64,000 bases of DNA from JBBSUQ01 sp964389755 (GCA_964389755.1 CAYMEW010000008.1:1-64000), one strand, 5' to 3'. Positions 1 through 9,343 are shown, counted from the stretch's first letter. Program-made: numbers and translations. The notes: a model not told the origin generated them from the sequence alone.

Positions 1-82
1 TGACTCGTCCGGCTATAGCTATACAGGTTACTCATTAAGTCCTGCATGTACTATACATTGCTTCATTTAATTTTCTGCCGGG
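1..82. repeat. 80-bp direct repeat, left copy (cut by window edge)
   Basis: This stretch matches 1044-1125 almost base for base. The visible differences are one extra T in the internal palindrome and a small change at the right end. It lies about 50 bp beyond the stop codon of the lipoprotein gene at 132-842, and the second copy lies upstream of that gene. Because the window begins inside the repeat, its true left end is unknown. A contig starting inside a repeat would fit a sequence present in several copies in the genome, but that is inference. Confidence 0.85.
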
Positions 83-131
83 AAAGGGGAAGGCTTCACT
101 CTTACTAAATAGTTTACTATCACTTTAGACT

Positions 132-842
132 TTACCAATACTCAGGAAGATCGTACTTTATCTTAAATTTTAAAGAGTCCTGAAAATAATCGCTTTTCAA
201 TTGGTTCATGAGTAATTGCTGGTCCGAACAAGATTTTTCCAAAGTAAACGATTGGAAATATTCAGATGGGGAGATTTGCCTATATAAATTTAAAAAGAAT
301 TGCTTTTCTTCAATCGGCGAATTATGGTCTAGCACATAAAAGTCAGAATTTATTTCTGGATTAATGAGAAATATATTCCCACAATGCCATTCTCCTGTAT
401 TAGGATGTTTTCTATTGTTAATATAATTATTTAATGAAGAAAAATTCAGCTTATTCAGATTGTTAATTTGGGGAAGATGCTTAAGCGAATCCCGGGTCAA
501 AACAAATTCGTAACTAAATAAATTCGGCTCACTTTCCCTATGGTCTTCATACATATTGATACTATAATAATAACAGGAAATTTTTTTATCGGCAATTGAT
601 TTTTTGGGAATAGCGAGTACAGTAGCCGTATTTGAATATTCGACACTACCTAAACGATATACAATCCAAAAGTCATGCGAATTGATTTTTTTAGGCAAGT
701 ACTCTGAAATTTTTGAAATATATTCCTGCCAAAAACCGATCTCTACGTTTTTATCTTTAGAAACTTGTTTTTTTTCAATATTTGAACATGCTATAAATGT
801 TATAGCTCCAAACAATATATACAGTGCGAATCTAATGTGCAT
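132..842 (-). CDS. Small hypothetical lipoprotein
   Basis: The product is 236 residues and I do not recognise its family. It opens with a hydrophobic signal segment ending in a lipobox-like FIACS (Cys at about residue 19), followed by Ser, Asn and Lys-rich sequence, so it is probably a lipid-anchored periplasmic or outer-membrane protein. The mature part is rich in Tyr, Asn, Ser and Lys and has a few scattered Cys. The gene is clearly AT-richer than the rest of the window and is framed by the two copies of an 80-bp repeat, both hints of acquisition. No neighbour on the same strand is close enough to be co-transcribed. The start at 842 is chosen because it gives the signal peptide directly. 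Confidence 0.7.
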   Translation of the reverse strand: MHIRFALYILFGAITFIACSNIEKKQVSKDKNVEIGFWQEYISKISEYLPKKINSHDFWIVYRLGSVEYSNTATVLAIPKKSIADKKISCYYYSINMYEDHRESEPNLFSYEFVLTRDSLKHLPQINNLNKLNFSSLNNYINNRKHPNTGEWHCGNIFLINPEINSDFYVLDHNSPIEEKQFFLNLYRQISPSEYFQSFTLEKSCSDQQLLMNQLKSDYFQDSLKFKIKYDLPEYW

Positions 843-1337
843 TTTTAAAGGATTGAGAATCTATTAATACGCTAAAATTAACAGTACAAAATTTAACATT
901 AAAGTTCCATTGCTCTCTACTCTACCGACCCAAAAAGTTAAACCAGAATCCGCAGACCATTTTTCTCAAAGTGCCTCTATCAAGACTACCTGCAACTGGC
1001 GTGTTACTTGCCGGAGTATGGTTATGCATAAAACTTATTTGTTTGACTCGTCCGGCTATAGCTATACAGGTTACTCATTAAGTCCTGCATGTACTATACA
1101 TGCTTCATTTAATTTTCTGCCCGGACCTTATACGATTTCGTGGATCAGTTCAAAAACGGATCAAGGCCACTTGTTGGGGATTAGGCATCCATTTGAGTCA
1201 GTCGAAAAAAATGTTCAACGTTTCTTACTCTTCTAAATTAGGGGTGCGTCCCGTATCAAACAAGCGCAGTACGTGTTATACTCACTGAAAAGCCATTCAT
1301 ATTGAAAACGCATCCACGATTTTACTTATACCTTGTG
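843..1337. other. Gene-poor stretch with repeat, possibly decayed
   Basis: This 495-bp gap holds the right copy of the 80-bp repeat and two copies of GTGTTATAC (1273-1281 and 1335-1343), 62 bp apart. Open frames exist on both strands. The plus-strand one (910-1236) has unconvincing composition. The minus-strand one, about 50 codons ending near 926, reads like ordinary protein but has no good start. I call no gene here. Remnants of a mobile or cassette-like region are possible. Confidence 0.4.
1044..1125. repeat. 80-bp direct repeat, right copy
   Basis: This copy matches positions 1-82. It contains a perfect 7-bp palindrome, GCATGTA at 1087-1093 and TACATGC at 1097-1103 with a 3-nt loop, which is interrupted by one base in the left copy. 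It also contains the self-complementary TATAGCTATA. The two copies bracket the lipoprotein gene. I could not match the repeat to the conserved ends of integron attC sites or to insertion-sequence ends. Confidence 0.85.
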
Positions 1338-1778
1338 TTATACATTATGGTGTTTCGGTTTAAAAATCAGATTGTCCAATTCCAGATATTTCTCTTTCAT
1401 AAGACTCAATGCGAATGCTCCGGCAGAAGCGCTAAAAACAGAAAAATCAAATGCTCCTTTTATCCCGGTTGAAAATGTCATTGACACAGCAAATATTAAA
1501 AGAAGAAAACCACTTAGCTTTGCGAATAGTTCCGTTTTAAATCCAATGATCAGGCAAATGGCAAAAATAATTTCAGCTACGGTTGCTAACACCCCGATGA
1601 TCGGAATTACTGAATCTGGAAACCAGGGGTTTATTAATTGGGTATAACTCAAAAAACTTTCCCAATTTCCCCACACAGAAATATCTTTGCTCCAAATTCC
1701 GAACCTGTCAGCTACTGCTGATAAAAATCCGGATGAAATTGCCAGTCGCAAAAAAAGTTTGACGATTTTCGTATTCAT
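1338..1778 (-). CDS. DoxX-like membrane protein
   Basis: The 146-residue product has four predicted membrane segments, at about residues 7-27, 55-77, 82-101 and 108-128, in the pattern of the DoxX/DoxD-like family. The motif around residues 60-80 (GVLATVAEIIFAICLIIG) is typical, with the acidic residue near the middle of a helix. Members of this family are small inner-membrane proteins, some linked to thiosulfate oxidation or redox stress, but the role of most is unknown. The gene is monocistronic as far as can be seen. Its 3' end lies beside the repeat-containing gap. Confidence 0.75.
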   Translation of the reverse strand: MNTKIVKLFLRLAISSGFLSAVADRFGIWSKDISVWGNWESFLSYTQLINPWFPDSVIPIIGVLATVAEIIFAICLIIGFKTELFAKLSGFLLLIFAVSMTFSTGIKGAFDFSVFSASAGAFALSLMKEKYLELDNLIFKPKHHNV

Positions 1779-2123
1779 ATATTTATAGTTTTAAAAATGA
1801 GTTTGTTCTAATGCACCAAAAGCTCAAATAGAAGCAAGTTGAGGGTTCGAGAACAATTCACCGACCGTTTGCTCTAAACTTTAACAGATATCAAAATAAA
1901 CAAATTTAGCGATTCAGCCCGCTTTAGGTATATACACTGTTGGAGTGCTTTCTTTCCCGCTGTTGCAACGATTTTTAAAGTCTGTTTCCCTGCTCCCCAA
2001 TCACCTGTGGAAAAAACTACCCATTTCGAATGCGCCTGTTTTTATAAAGCGATAAAGTTGCCGGGAATTCGATTCTGGCATATATTTTAGTAGGGTTTAA
2101 AAAAGCACCCAAAACGAAAACAA
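1779..2123. other. Intergenic, no feature recognised
   Basis: The 345 bp separate the divergent DoxX-like gene and the small membrane protein gene at 2124. I see no convincing ORF, RNA or terminator. The sequence TATATTTT near 2080 is one base away from the TAnnTTTG box and could serve the gene at 2124, but no -33 partner is evident. Confidence 0.4.
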
Positions 2124-2483
2124 ATGAAACTCATTCCTACTCAGGTTCACGGAATCCTGGATTACGTGATCGCGCTCCTTTTAATCGGTTGCCTGTGGTT
2201 TTTCCCAATGCCGATTCCCGGGCCGGTTGTCCTGATCCCTTTCTTTTCGGGACTTTTACTTTTAACAATCAGCGTGTGTACGATCTACGAGGTGGGGGTT
2301 ATTGACTGCATCCCGATGCCCGCGCACCTTTTGCTGGATGCGCTTCTGGGAATCCTGTTGGCGCTCTCGCCCTGGATCTTCGATTTTAGCGAAAAGATGT
2401 TTCTTCCGCATATTTCAGCGGGCTTGTTGCTTTTGCTGGCGGCGCTATTTACGGAGTGGATTCCGCGCAAACACCGTTTTTAA
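2124..2483 (+). CDS. Four-helix membrane protein, SPW-repeat-like
   Basis: The product has 119 residues, almost all hydrophobic, with four predicted membrane helices. The two halves resemble each other: each has a HxxxD turn (HGILDYVIAL near 9-18 and HLLLDALLGI near 68-77), followed by an SPWIF or WFFP turn. This is the pattern of SPW-repeat small membrane proteins, whose function is unknown. The stop lies only 10 bp from the end of the convergent phosphoesterase-like gene. Confidence 0.65.
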   Translation: MKLIPTQVHGILDYVIALLLIGCLWFFPMPIPGPVVLIPFFSGLLLLTISVCTIYEVGVIDCIPMPAHLLLDALLGILLALSPWIFDFSEKMFLPHISAGLLLLLAALFTEWIPRKHRF

Positions 2484-2493
2484 GCGAGGCAGA

Positions 2494-3327
2494 TCAGAGC
2501 AAAATAGGGATTCCCTGTTGACGGCGCTCTGTTTCGGGAAGAATTTCGCAGTTATCCCAAACCCCGGTTTCAAGGGTGTGCGCATATGCTTCGGGCAGGT
2601 TTGCTTCGCGCATGCGTTTTGCTGCCTGCCTGTGATCGTATTCGAAACGGTGAAAAGAGAAGGTAAAGCCGTCCGTATCATCGAGTAAGAGGAACCAACC
2701 GCCCGTTTTCCCGTCATTGGGCGGCATGCCGATCACCCCCGCATTGAGCCAGTAGCGGCCGTCGTGCACATCCTGGAAGGGAATCCCGCTATGTCCGGCG
2801 AGGATCACTTCGGATCCGCTTGCTTCGAAGTCGCTCTGTTTGCGTTCCCAGGCGGTGGATGCAAATATATAGCCGGCAGTTTCAAAGTAGCCGCCATGCA
2901 AAACGCAAACGGGTTTACCCGCGTAGGAAAAGGTGAGTATTTCGGGCAGATCCTGCATCCACGCCCGGTCGCTGTCCGTAATTCGCTGCTGCGCATAGGG
3001 AAACCATTGCCTGGAAAAAAGGTCGCAGCGTGAATTTTCGGAGAAATTGCACCCGCAGTCATCCTGCCCTTCGCGAAGCTGGATCTCCACATTTCCCGCA
3101 ATACATTTTACCGATGAGTTTTTCAGCCATTCTATAGTTTCGCGGGGTTGTGCGCAATAGCCGATCATATCGCCGGTACAGATCCTGTTTTCCGGTGAAA
3201 TCCCCAACGAATCAGCTATTTCCATGCATTCCTGTAAGGCCTGCAGGTTGCTGTATACTCCGCCGAAAACGAATAATTTTCCGTTCAGGGTACCGATGTC
3301 TTTTACGTGGGGTTGTTTCTTTTCCAT
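2494..3327 (-). CDS. Degenerate calcineurin-like phosphoesterase
   Basis: The 277-residue protein aligns by eye with the metallophosphoesterase fold (YfcE/Metallophos_2 type), but several metal ligands are gone. The usual D-x-H-G-N motif is GVYSN (Gly23 and Tyr25 in place of Asp and His). GD at 52-53 is kept. GNHD is GNVE at 78-81. The lone His at 144 is kept, and GHxH is GHSG (His179 kept, Gly181 for His). From knowledge of the family this should abolish or greatly weaken two-metal catalysis, so a binding or regulatory role is more likely. The start at 3327 (MEKKQ) is chosen over an upstream one because the first 63 codons only overlap the symporter gene. The start lies 25 bp inside the symporter's 3' end, which suggests translational coupling. 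Confidence 0.75.
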   Translation of the reverse strand: MEKKQPHVKDIGTLNGKLFVFGGVYSNLQALQECMEIADSLGISPENRICTGDMIGYCAQPRETIEWLKNSSVKCIAGNVEIQLREGQDDCGCNFSENSRCDLFSRQWFPYAQQRITDSDRAWMQDLPEILTFSYAGKPVCVLHGGYFETAGYIFASTAWERKQSDFEASGSEVILAGHSGIPFQDVHDGRYWLNAGVIGMPPNDGKTGGWFLLLDDTDGFTFSFHRFEYDHRQAAKRMREANLPEAYAHTLETGVWDNCEILPETERRQQGIPILL

Positions 3328-4661
3328 AGAATTCCGGTGAAATATACTAAAAAACAAAGCGCGGTACCGACCAGGTTTACGGAGAGCAGGTCTCCGTATT
3401 TCCCGGGGAAAAAGGTCCAGGAAGCGGGTAAAAGACCCAGGGCGAACAGTAAGCCGGCTAAAAGACCAGTTGAAACACTCCAGTAAAAAGTCCACGCGGG
3501 CGCTTTTAGTTTCCACAGCAAAAAGACGGGCGCCAGTCCGATTACCATGGTTCCGCTGATGGTGGTGGCGGAAAGTATCTCCGGGCTAAAGAATACGGGA
3601 ATCGTGCCGAGCAGGGTGAGCACCGCCATGGCGAGTCGCCCTTTGGACAGGGTTACTTTCCCCAGAAGGCCGAGATCGGCAACGGCGAGTTTGGAGAATG
3701 ACGAAAAGGTACTGTCCAGTGTGGATGTAGCCGATGTGATCATAATGATGTTCATGATAAGCATCATGACCGGCCCGAGCGAGCGACTGACTTCAAACGC
3801 GGCTTCAGTTCCCGGAAGACCTTCGGTACGGGCATAGATCCCCACGAAGCTGAAAAGTGTGATGCACACGATGCCGATTAGCGTGGCCAGGAAAAAGCTT
3901 TTCCGGGTTACAGCCGGTTTTGCAATGAATCCGCGATCGGTAAGCACCGGGTCGTGAAAGGGATAACTCATTACCTGTACAAGGGCCACGAGCAGGAGGT
4001 TGAGTCCGCCGGAAAAGGTCCATTCGCCGGAAGTTAAAAATGCTGCAGGATCGTTCGTTCGCGGGATAATAACACCGAGTACGACGACGAGCAACACGGC
4101 GAAGAGAAGCATTTGTACGAGGTCCGTCCAGAGTGAACTACGCAAACCACCTTTGAGCACGTAAGCCAGTGTTGTAAGTGTAAAAACAATGATGGCGAGG
4201 TAATAGGAACCCGAATCGCGCGGACCGAAGTAAGAACCGATGACCATGGTATTGGACCACACCTCGTTAAAGAGGCGAAAAGCGATGAGCACGCTGAAAA
4301 GCACCACGGCAGAACGACCGTAACGCGTGTTTAAAAAGTGGTGAATGCTTTTGAACTTTCCATTCACGCGCATGGACACCAGTACGATGCCGGCCACGAG
4401 GAAAGACAGGTAATAAGCTGCATAGGCCAATCCTCCGGGTAGTCCGAAATCGCGACCGAGGTTTGCTGCATTGGAAATGGATTTCGCAAAGATCCAGGAA
4501 ATGACGAGGCTACTGGTAAGCAACCAGGTATTGACGGGCTTGGCGCGTTCGGAGCCGCGAAAGAAATCGCGTTTATTTCGAGCGAGCGGTGAAAAGATAA
4601 AAAAGAGGATACTGGTCACCGCGATCAGTATCCACTGCCAGGTCGTGGTATTCGCTATCAT
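3303..4661 (-). CDS. Sodium:solute symporter family protein
   Basis: The 452-residue protein has about 12-13 hydrophobic segments and the look of the SSS (SLC5-like) family, which couples Na+ entry to import of sugars, nucleosides, amino acids or organic acids across the inner membrane. The early segments carry the typical pattern of small residues around ISNAANLGRDFGLPGG (about residues 61-76). It is somewhat shorter than many family members. It follows susD with a 3-bp gap and overlaps the phosphoesterase-like gene, so it is probably the inner-membrane step of the Sus-like uptake route. The substrate cannot be told from sequence alone. Confidence 0.8.
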   Translation of the reverse strand: MIANTTTWQWILIAVTSILFFIFSPLARNKRDFFRGSERAKPVNTWLLTSSLVISWIFAKSISNAANLGRDFGLPGGLAYAAYYLSFLVAGIVLVSMRVNGKFKSIHHFLNTRYGRSAVVLFSVLIAFRLFNEVWSNTMVIGSYFGPRDSGSYYLAIIVFTLTTLAYVLKGGLRSSLWTDLVQMLLFAVLLVVVLGVIIPRTNDPAAFLTSGEWTFSGGLNLLLVALVQVMSYPFHDPVLTDRGFIAKPAVTRKSFFLATLIGIVCITLFSFVGIYARTEGLPGTEAAFEVSRSLGPVMMLIMNIIMITSATSTLDSTFSSFSKLAVADLGLLGKVTLSKGRLAMAVLTLLGTIPVFFSPEILSATTISGTMVIGLAPVFLLWKLKAPAWTFYWSVSTGLLAGLLFALGLLPASWTFFPGKYGDLLSVNLVGTALCFLVYFTGILWKRNNPT

Positions 4662-4664
4662 TTC

Positions 4665-6122
4665 TTAAAAGGCATCCCACCACACTTTTACGTTAATACT
4701 ATTCCCGTTGGTATTAGCTGCCGCACTGACGTAATTCGCGCCGTTGAGTGCTGCTTCGGTTCCGGGGTAAGGCATCCTGACCGGGATCAGGTCGTTGTTG
4801 AGGCTGGCCTGAACCGTTTTGAGTTGTGGAAAGCCGGTGCGCCTGTATTCGATCCATCCTTCGTAACCGTTGATGATGTTCCCGATCCATTTTTGTGTAA
4901 TAATCTGTTCCACCGGATCGGCCCCTCCCGAATTGTAGGCTGCGGCACCCGTGGTGAGGTAATCGGCCGGCATTTCGGTGTTCCAGTATTCGAATGCAAG
5001 CTGAACGCCTGTTTCGTAGTGCACCTGGGCACTTGCCGCGATTAGTCCTTTCTGCGCCGCTTCGGCCAGTAGAAACTGTGTTTCCCAGGCTGTCAGGAAG
5101 TTCGCATGCAGGCCGGCTGTATTTTCCCGGAAAACGTAGCCGGAAAGTGAATAATCACCGACGGATATAGACGTGGTAGCGGCATTGGGACCGTTGAGCA
5201 GTCCTTTGTATTCGCTCATAGTCGGATCGTTCCCCACCGGGCGGAAGAACACCTGCATGCGCGGATCGTTGAGTCCTTTGAGGATCTCTTCGCTGGTGAG
5301 CGACATGATAAAGAGGTTAAAATCTCCCTGCTTGAGAGCGGCCATGCGAAAACTGTTGGGCAAACTCCCGGTAAAGTCATACGTGGCGTTTTGTGTATTT
5401 GCCTGCATGTAGTTCCCGGTATTGTAGATCTGTTGCAGTTGAGCAGACACATTCACCTTGTCCGAAATACGCATTAGCGCTTTTATTTTCAGGGAATTGG
5501 CAAATGTGACCCAGGCATTGAGATCTCCGTTGAACAGGATGTCTCCTTCGAGCGGAATAGCACCGTTATAGGCCTGGATGGCTGCAATGCCTTTGTCGAG
5601 GTTATCGAGGATCCCGCCTTCTCCTGTATAGATCGCCTCCTGGCTGTCGAAAGCCGGTGCCACCACGCCTTCTTTCCCGTTAAATGCGTCAAAGTAGGGC
5701 ACGTCCCCGTAAATATCGGTAAGCGCTGCGGCCATGTACGCTTTCAGGATGAGCGCCGGACCTTTGTAGACCGCATACGTGGGTTTGGAGTCTGCTTTTT
5801 TGAGAATGATCTCGTTATCGCGCAGGTTCGTGTAGATCGCCGGCCAGGGATTTCCACCGTATTGCGGTGCAGACAGATCGTGCCGGTCGAAGAGGTTAAA
5901 GTCCACTTCCGTAAAGTATTGTCCGAGGAGGTTTCCCGCGACGAAGCCCTCGTAGGACATTTCTTCCCCGTAATCGTAGATGACCTGCCGGAGCAGGAAC
6001 GAGGGCTCCACTTCAAGCGGTGCATTCGGGTTGGTATTGAGTTCGCTGAACTTCTTTTTGCAGGCTGTGGGCAGGAATGCGATCCCCAGCAGGCAGATTA
6101 TCATTATCTTTTTCATCCTCAT
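4665..6122 (-). CDS. SusD/RagB-type outer-membrane lipoprotein
   Basis: The 485-residue protein begins with a signal peptide ending at a lipobox (LPTAC, Cys about residue 21) followed by KKK and FSELNTNPN, which is typical of the SusD-like group 2 (SusD_2) lipoproteins. These sit on the cell surface as the lid over a SusC channel and bind the substrate. The C-terminal third includes AYNSGG, KWIGNIINGYEGWIEYRRTG and a final Trp-rich end, all usual for the family. The gene begins 5 bp after susC and is followed 3 bp later by the symporter. ATG codons at 6122 and 6116 are both possible starts. Confidence 0.93.
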   Translation of the reverse strand: MRMKKIMIICLLGIAFLPTACKKKFSELNTNPNAPLEVEPSFLLRQVIYDYGEEMSYEGFVAGNLLGQYFTEVDFNLFDRHDLSAPQYGGNPWPAIYTNLRDNEIILKKADSKPTYAVYKGPALILKAYMAAALTDIYGDVPYFDAFNGKEGVVAPAFDSQEAIYTGEGGILDNLDKGIAAIQAYNGAIPLEGDILFNGDLNAWVTFANSLKIKALMRISDKVNVSAQLQQIYNTGNYMQANTQNATYDFTGSLPNSFRMAALKQGDFNLFIMSLTSEEILKGLNDPRMQVFFRPVGNDPTMSEYKGLLNGPNAATTSISVGDYSLSGYVFRENTAGLHANFLTAWETQFLLAEAAQKGLIAASAQVHYETGVQLAFEYWNTEMPADYLTTGAAAYNSGGADPVEQIITQKWIGNIINGYEGWIEYRRTGFPQLKTVQASLNNDLIPVRMPYPGTEAALNGANYVSAAANTNGNSINVKVWWDAF

Positions 6123-6127
6123 TTCTT

Positions 6128-9100
6128 TTAAAAGTTAAACCCGAATTTGATACCGATGCTGCGTGTGGAAGCGTAGGACATGTCCTCTACTCCACCGACG
6201 AATTTCTGTCCCTGCACGGCAAATTGTTCCGGATCGAAGTGCGGCGTGTAGCTGAGTGCAAAGAGGTTTCGCCCGATGATCGAGACGGTGAGTGAGCGAC
6301 CTCCGGAGAAATAACCTGTTCCGCTTTTGGAGCGGAAAGTGTAACCGATCGAAACCTGTCGCAGCTTGGCGTAGGATGCGTTGTAGGTATTATTCTCTTC
6401 GTGGTTCCGGTCGTAATACTGGCGGTAATAGCTTTCCGCGGATATGGCCGTGGTATTCTGCACATACTCCGGATTATCTGCCGTTCCGACGTTTACGACG
6501 CCGTCCGCTACGATCCCGCCTTCCGGCCGGTCTTCCGTTTCGATAAGTTGTCCGCCAACCCCGGCAAGTGCCAGCGTGCGCGACACGAGAATTCCTCCCT
6601 GGCGCCAGTCGATCAGGAAACCGAGGCTGAAATTCTTGTATTCGAAGCCATTGGTCATGGTCAGGATGAAGTCCGGGTTGTAGTTCCCGAGCTTTTTCAG
6701 GTTGTTATCGGCAATGTAATTCCCGTTGGCATCGATCACAAAGTCCCCATTCTCGTTTTTCAGGTAACCTGTTCCGTAGAGATCCCCGATACGTCCGCCC
6801 TGTTCCACCTGTACCCAAACGGTCTGGTTCACGTTATCGTAGACGCTGTTGTAGGCCAATGTGAGTTTTTCCACTCCTTCCGGAAGTTCTTCCACAGTGG
6901 TGCGGTTCCGGCTGAAGTTGAAGGTCGTGTTCCACGTAAAATTGTCTTTGCGCACAGGAACTGCATTCAGGATGAGTTCCACACCCTGTGAACGCACGGC
7001 TCCCCCGTTTACGATCTGCTGCGTGTAGCCGGAAGAGATCGGCACGGGCAGACTGATGATCTGGTTGCGTGTCAACGAATTGTAATAGGTCAGGTCGAAG
7101 TTGAGCCGGTCGTTGAAGAAGCGAATGTCCGCACCGAATTCGTAAGCTGCCTTGTTCTCGGGTTTCAGACCCGGGTTCGGGATCGTATTCTGATCGCTGA
7201 ACGTGGGCTGATTGAGGTAAGGTGTTTGTGATACAAAAGCCCCGCTCGTTTGATACGGATCGGTATCGTTCCCAACCTGCGCATAGTTCGCCCGGATCTT
7301 CAAAAAGGAAAAAGCATCCGGCAGATCTACCACGTTTGACAACACAAATGCGCCCGATACGGATGGGTAGAAGAAGGAAATGTTATCGGCGGAATACGGT
7401 GTTGCAAGGGCACTTGACCAGTCATTTCGGCCTGTTACATCCACGAAGAGGTAATTTTTCCAGGCGAATTTTACGAGTCCGTATACACTGTTGATGCGCT
7501 TGTGCCCGTCGTAGTTGTAAACCTCCAGCGGAGAAGCGGCATTGGTAAGCTGGAAAACACCGGGCTGTGCCAGCGTAAGCGCCTGTATCTGCGTGGTTCC
7601 GACCTGCTGATCCATTTGATTGGCCCCGACCGAATAATCGATCCGGAAGTTCTCGAAAGGCATTTTGTAGTTGATGAGGATGTCCGTATTGTTCTCGCGG
7701 AAAAATACGGTATGCTCTGCGTAAGCTCCTTTTTTAAACCGGTTGGAACTGTATGCCCTGCGGAACTGCCGCAATTCGTTGGAGTAATCCATCCCGGTAC
7801 GTAGCGTTACGTCGATGTGTTCGTTAACCGTGTAAGTAGCTGCCACGTTTCCGAACAGGCGATCGCGGTTAAAGGAGTTGCGGTTTTCGAGCAAGGTAAA
7901 GTACGGGTTGTCGAAATAGGTGTAATTGAACGAATAATGTTGCAGTCCTTCGAGGCCGGGTTGCCAGTAATCGCGCATGTTGTCGATGTTCAGTGAGCGC
8001 GGCCCCCAGGCCACGAGTGCGTAGTTCACGTTTTCCGATCCGTAACCGTTCGCGGGACGGTTATCGCTGTTTGAATTCATGTAATTGATCGACGATACCA
8101 CTTTGAGCCGGTTCGTCGGCTGGAAGTTGAGGTGACCGCTTACGGTCTTTCGTTTCAGATCCGTTCCCGGGATAATGGATTCGCTGCGCAGGTCCGTGAA
8201 AGACAGGCGGTAACTTCCCTTATCGAAAGCGGTTGACACGGCGGCATTGTTGATCGTTGTGATCCCGGTGCGGTAGAAGTTCTTCAGGTTATCCGGATGG
8301 GACACGAAGGGCGTCGGTGTGATCGATTCGCCGTCGTAAGTATAAATATCTCCCCCGCGCACGGTGCCGTTTGCAGTATATACCGGGCTGTCGTACTGCG
8401 GAATGAGCAGTCCCGCATCGAGTTTCGGTCCCCAGCTGTAGGAAATATTATCGTTGATCCCGCCTCCGAGTCCGTCGACGTATTCGAATTGTCCGGAGTT
8501 ACCCTGTCCGTATTTATTCTGGAACTTCGGCAACCTGAACGGCTGTTCAAAATACGTTGTGGAATTGATGCTTACGCCGACTCCTTTTGCCTGCGACCCG
8601 TTCTTAGTCGTAATGATGATCACGCCGTTCGATGCGCGCGTCCCGTAAAGGGCGGCGGCACTCGGACCTTTGAGTACGGATACCGAAGCCACGTCATCCG
8701 GATTGATCTCCATGGCGCCGTTCCCGAAGTCCACAGTTTGGAAACCGGCTGCTGCATCGTCCGTAAGGTTGTTAACCGTATTGTTATTAATGATGATCCC
8801 GTCTACCACGAAGAGCGGATTGTTGTTCGTAAAAGATGATTCCCCGCGAATAGTGATCTTTGAACTCGATCCCACACCGGTTGGTCCCTGCGTAACGGTT
8901 ACGCCTGCCACTTTTCCGGCGAGGTTGTCGATAAAGTTCGGTGCTTTCACATCCGACACGTCTTTGGCTTCGAGTCGTTGCACGGTATAACCCAGGTCAC
9001 GGCTTTGTCGTTCGAGCCCGAGAGCGGTTACAACCACTCCTTCTTCTTCCTGTACGGCTGCGGAGAGCGTCACGTTAATGACAGACCTGTTCCCGACGGT

Positions 9101-9343
9101 GAGTTCCTGTTCGTTGTATCCTTCGGCACGGATGACAAGTACGGCAGAGTCGGCCGTCACATTCAGGCTAAACTGCCCGAGTTCGTCGGTAACTGTTCCG
9201 TTCCGCGATCCTTTCTGGAAGACCTTTACGCCGAAGAGCGGATGTTGTTCTTCATCAGACACGACGCCGGTCACATTTTTCAGCTGACCAAAAGCAGCCA
9301 GCGAAGCGATTGTAAAAACGCACGCAAGTAAATTTTTTATCAT
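6128..9343 (-). CDS. SusC/RagA TonB-dependent outer-membrane transporter
   Basis: The product has 1071 residues, the usual size. After a signal peptide (cut near AFGQ, about residue 20) come a carboxypeptidase-D-like regulatory domain (about 23-100), the plug domain with a SusC signature around residues 135-175 (VAGVTVTQG, FVVDGIIINN), and a 22-strand barrel ending in the aromatic residue F. Such proteins import large or scarce nutrients across the outer membrane using TonB energy. With SusD it forms the surface complex, and the co-directional symporter could complete uptake. No sigma/anti-sigma pair or hybrid two-component regulator is next to it, so control is not apparent. The intergenic leader at 9344-9416 holds a 5-bp hairpin (CCGGC...GCCGG). 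Confidence 0.95.
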   Translation of the reverse strand: MIKNLLACVFTIASLAAFGQLKNVTGVVSDEEQHPLFGVKVFQKGSRNGTVTDELGQFSLNVTADSAVLVIRAEGYNEQELTVGNRSVINVTLSAAVQEEEGVVVTALGLERQSRDLGYTVQRLEAKDVSDVKAPNFIDNLAGKVAGVTVTQGPTGVGSSSKITIRGESSFTNNNPLFVVDGIIINNNTVNNLTDDAAAGFQTVDFGNGAMEINPDDVASVSVLKGPSAAALYGTRASNGVIIITTKNGSQAKGVGVSINSTTYFEQPFRLPKFQNKYGQGNSGQFEYVDGLGGGINDNISYSWGPKLDAGLLIPQYDSPVYTANGTVRGGDIYTYDGESITPTPFVSHPDNLKNFYRTGITTINNAAVSTAFDKGSYRLSFTDLRSESIIPGTDLKRKTVSGHLNFQPTNRLKVVSSINYMNSNSDNRPANGYGSENVNYALVAWGPRSLNIDNMRDYWQPGLEGLQHYSFNYTYFDNPYFTLLENRNSFNRDRLFGNVAATYTVNEHIDVTLRTGMDYSNELRQFRRAYSSNRFKKGAYAEHTVFFRENNTDILINYKMPFENFRIDYSVGANQMDQQVGTTQIQALTLAQPGVFQLTNAASPLEVYNYDGHKRINSVYGLVKFAWKNYLFVDVTGRNDWSSALATPYSADNISFFYPSVSGAFVLSNVVDLPDAFSFLKIRANYAQVGNDTDPYQTSGAFVSQTPYLNQPTFSDQNTIPNPGLKPENKAAYEFGADIRFFNDRLNFDLTYYNSLTRNQIISLPVPISSGYTQQIVNGGAVRSQGVELILNAVPVRKDNFTWNTTFNFSRNRTTVEELPEGVEKLTLAYNSVYDNVNQTVWVQVEQGGRIGDLYGTGYLKNENGDFVIDANGNYIADNNLKKLGNYNPDFILTMTNGFEYKNFSLGFLIDWRQGGILVSRTLALAGVGGQLIETEDRPEGGIVADGVVNVGTADNPEYVQNTTAISAESYYRQYYDRNHEENNTYNASYAKLRQVSIGYTFRSKSGTGYFSGGRSLTVSIIGRNLFALSYTPHFDPEQFAVQGQKFVGGVEDMSYASTRSIGIKFGFNF

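Noticed and set aside
910..1236. Plus-strand ORF of 108 codons across the right repeat
   Set aside because: Its composition is not convincing, it spans the repeat, and the opposite strand is equally open; no family match or start signal.
6401..6991. Plus-strand ORF of 196 codons opposite susC
   Set aside because: Antisense shadow of the SusC barrel; codon bias of the sense strand explains the open frame.
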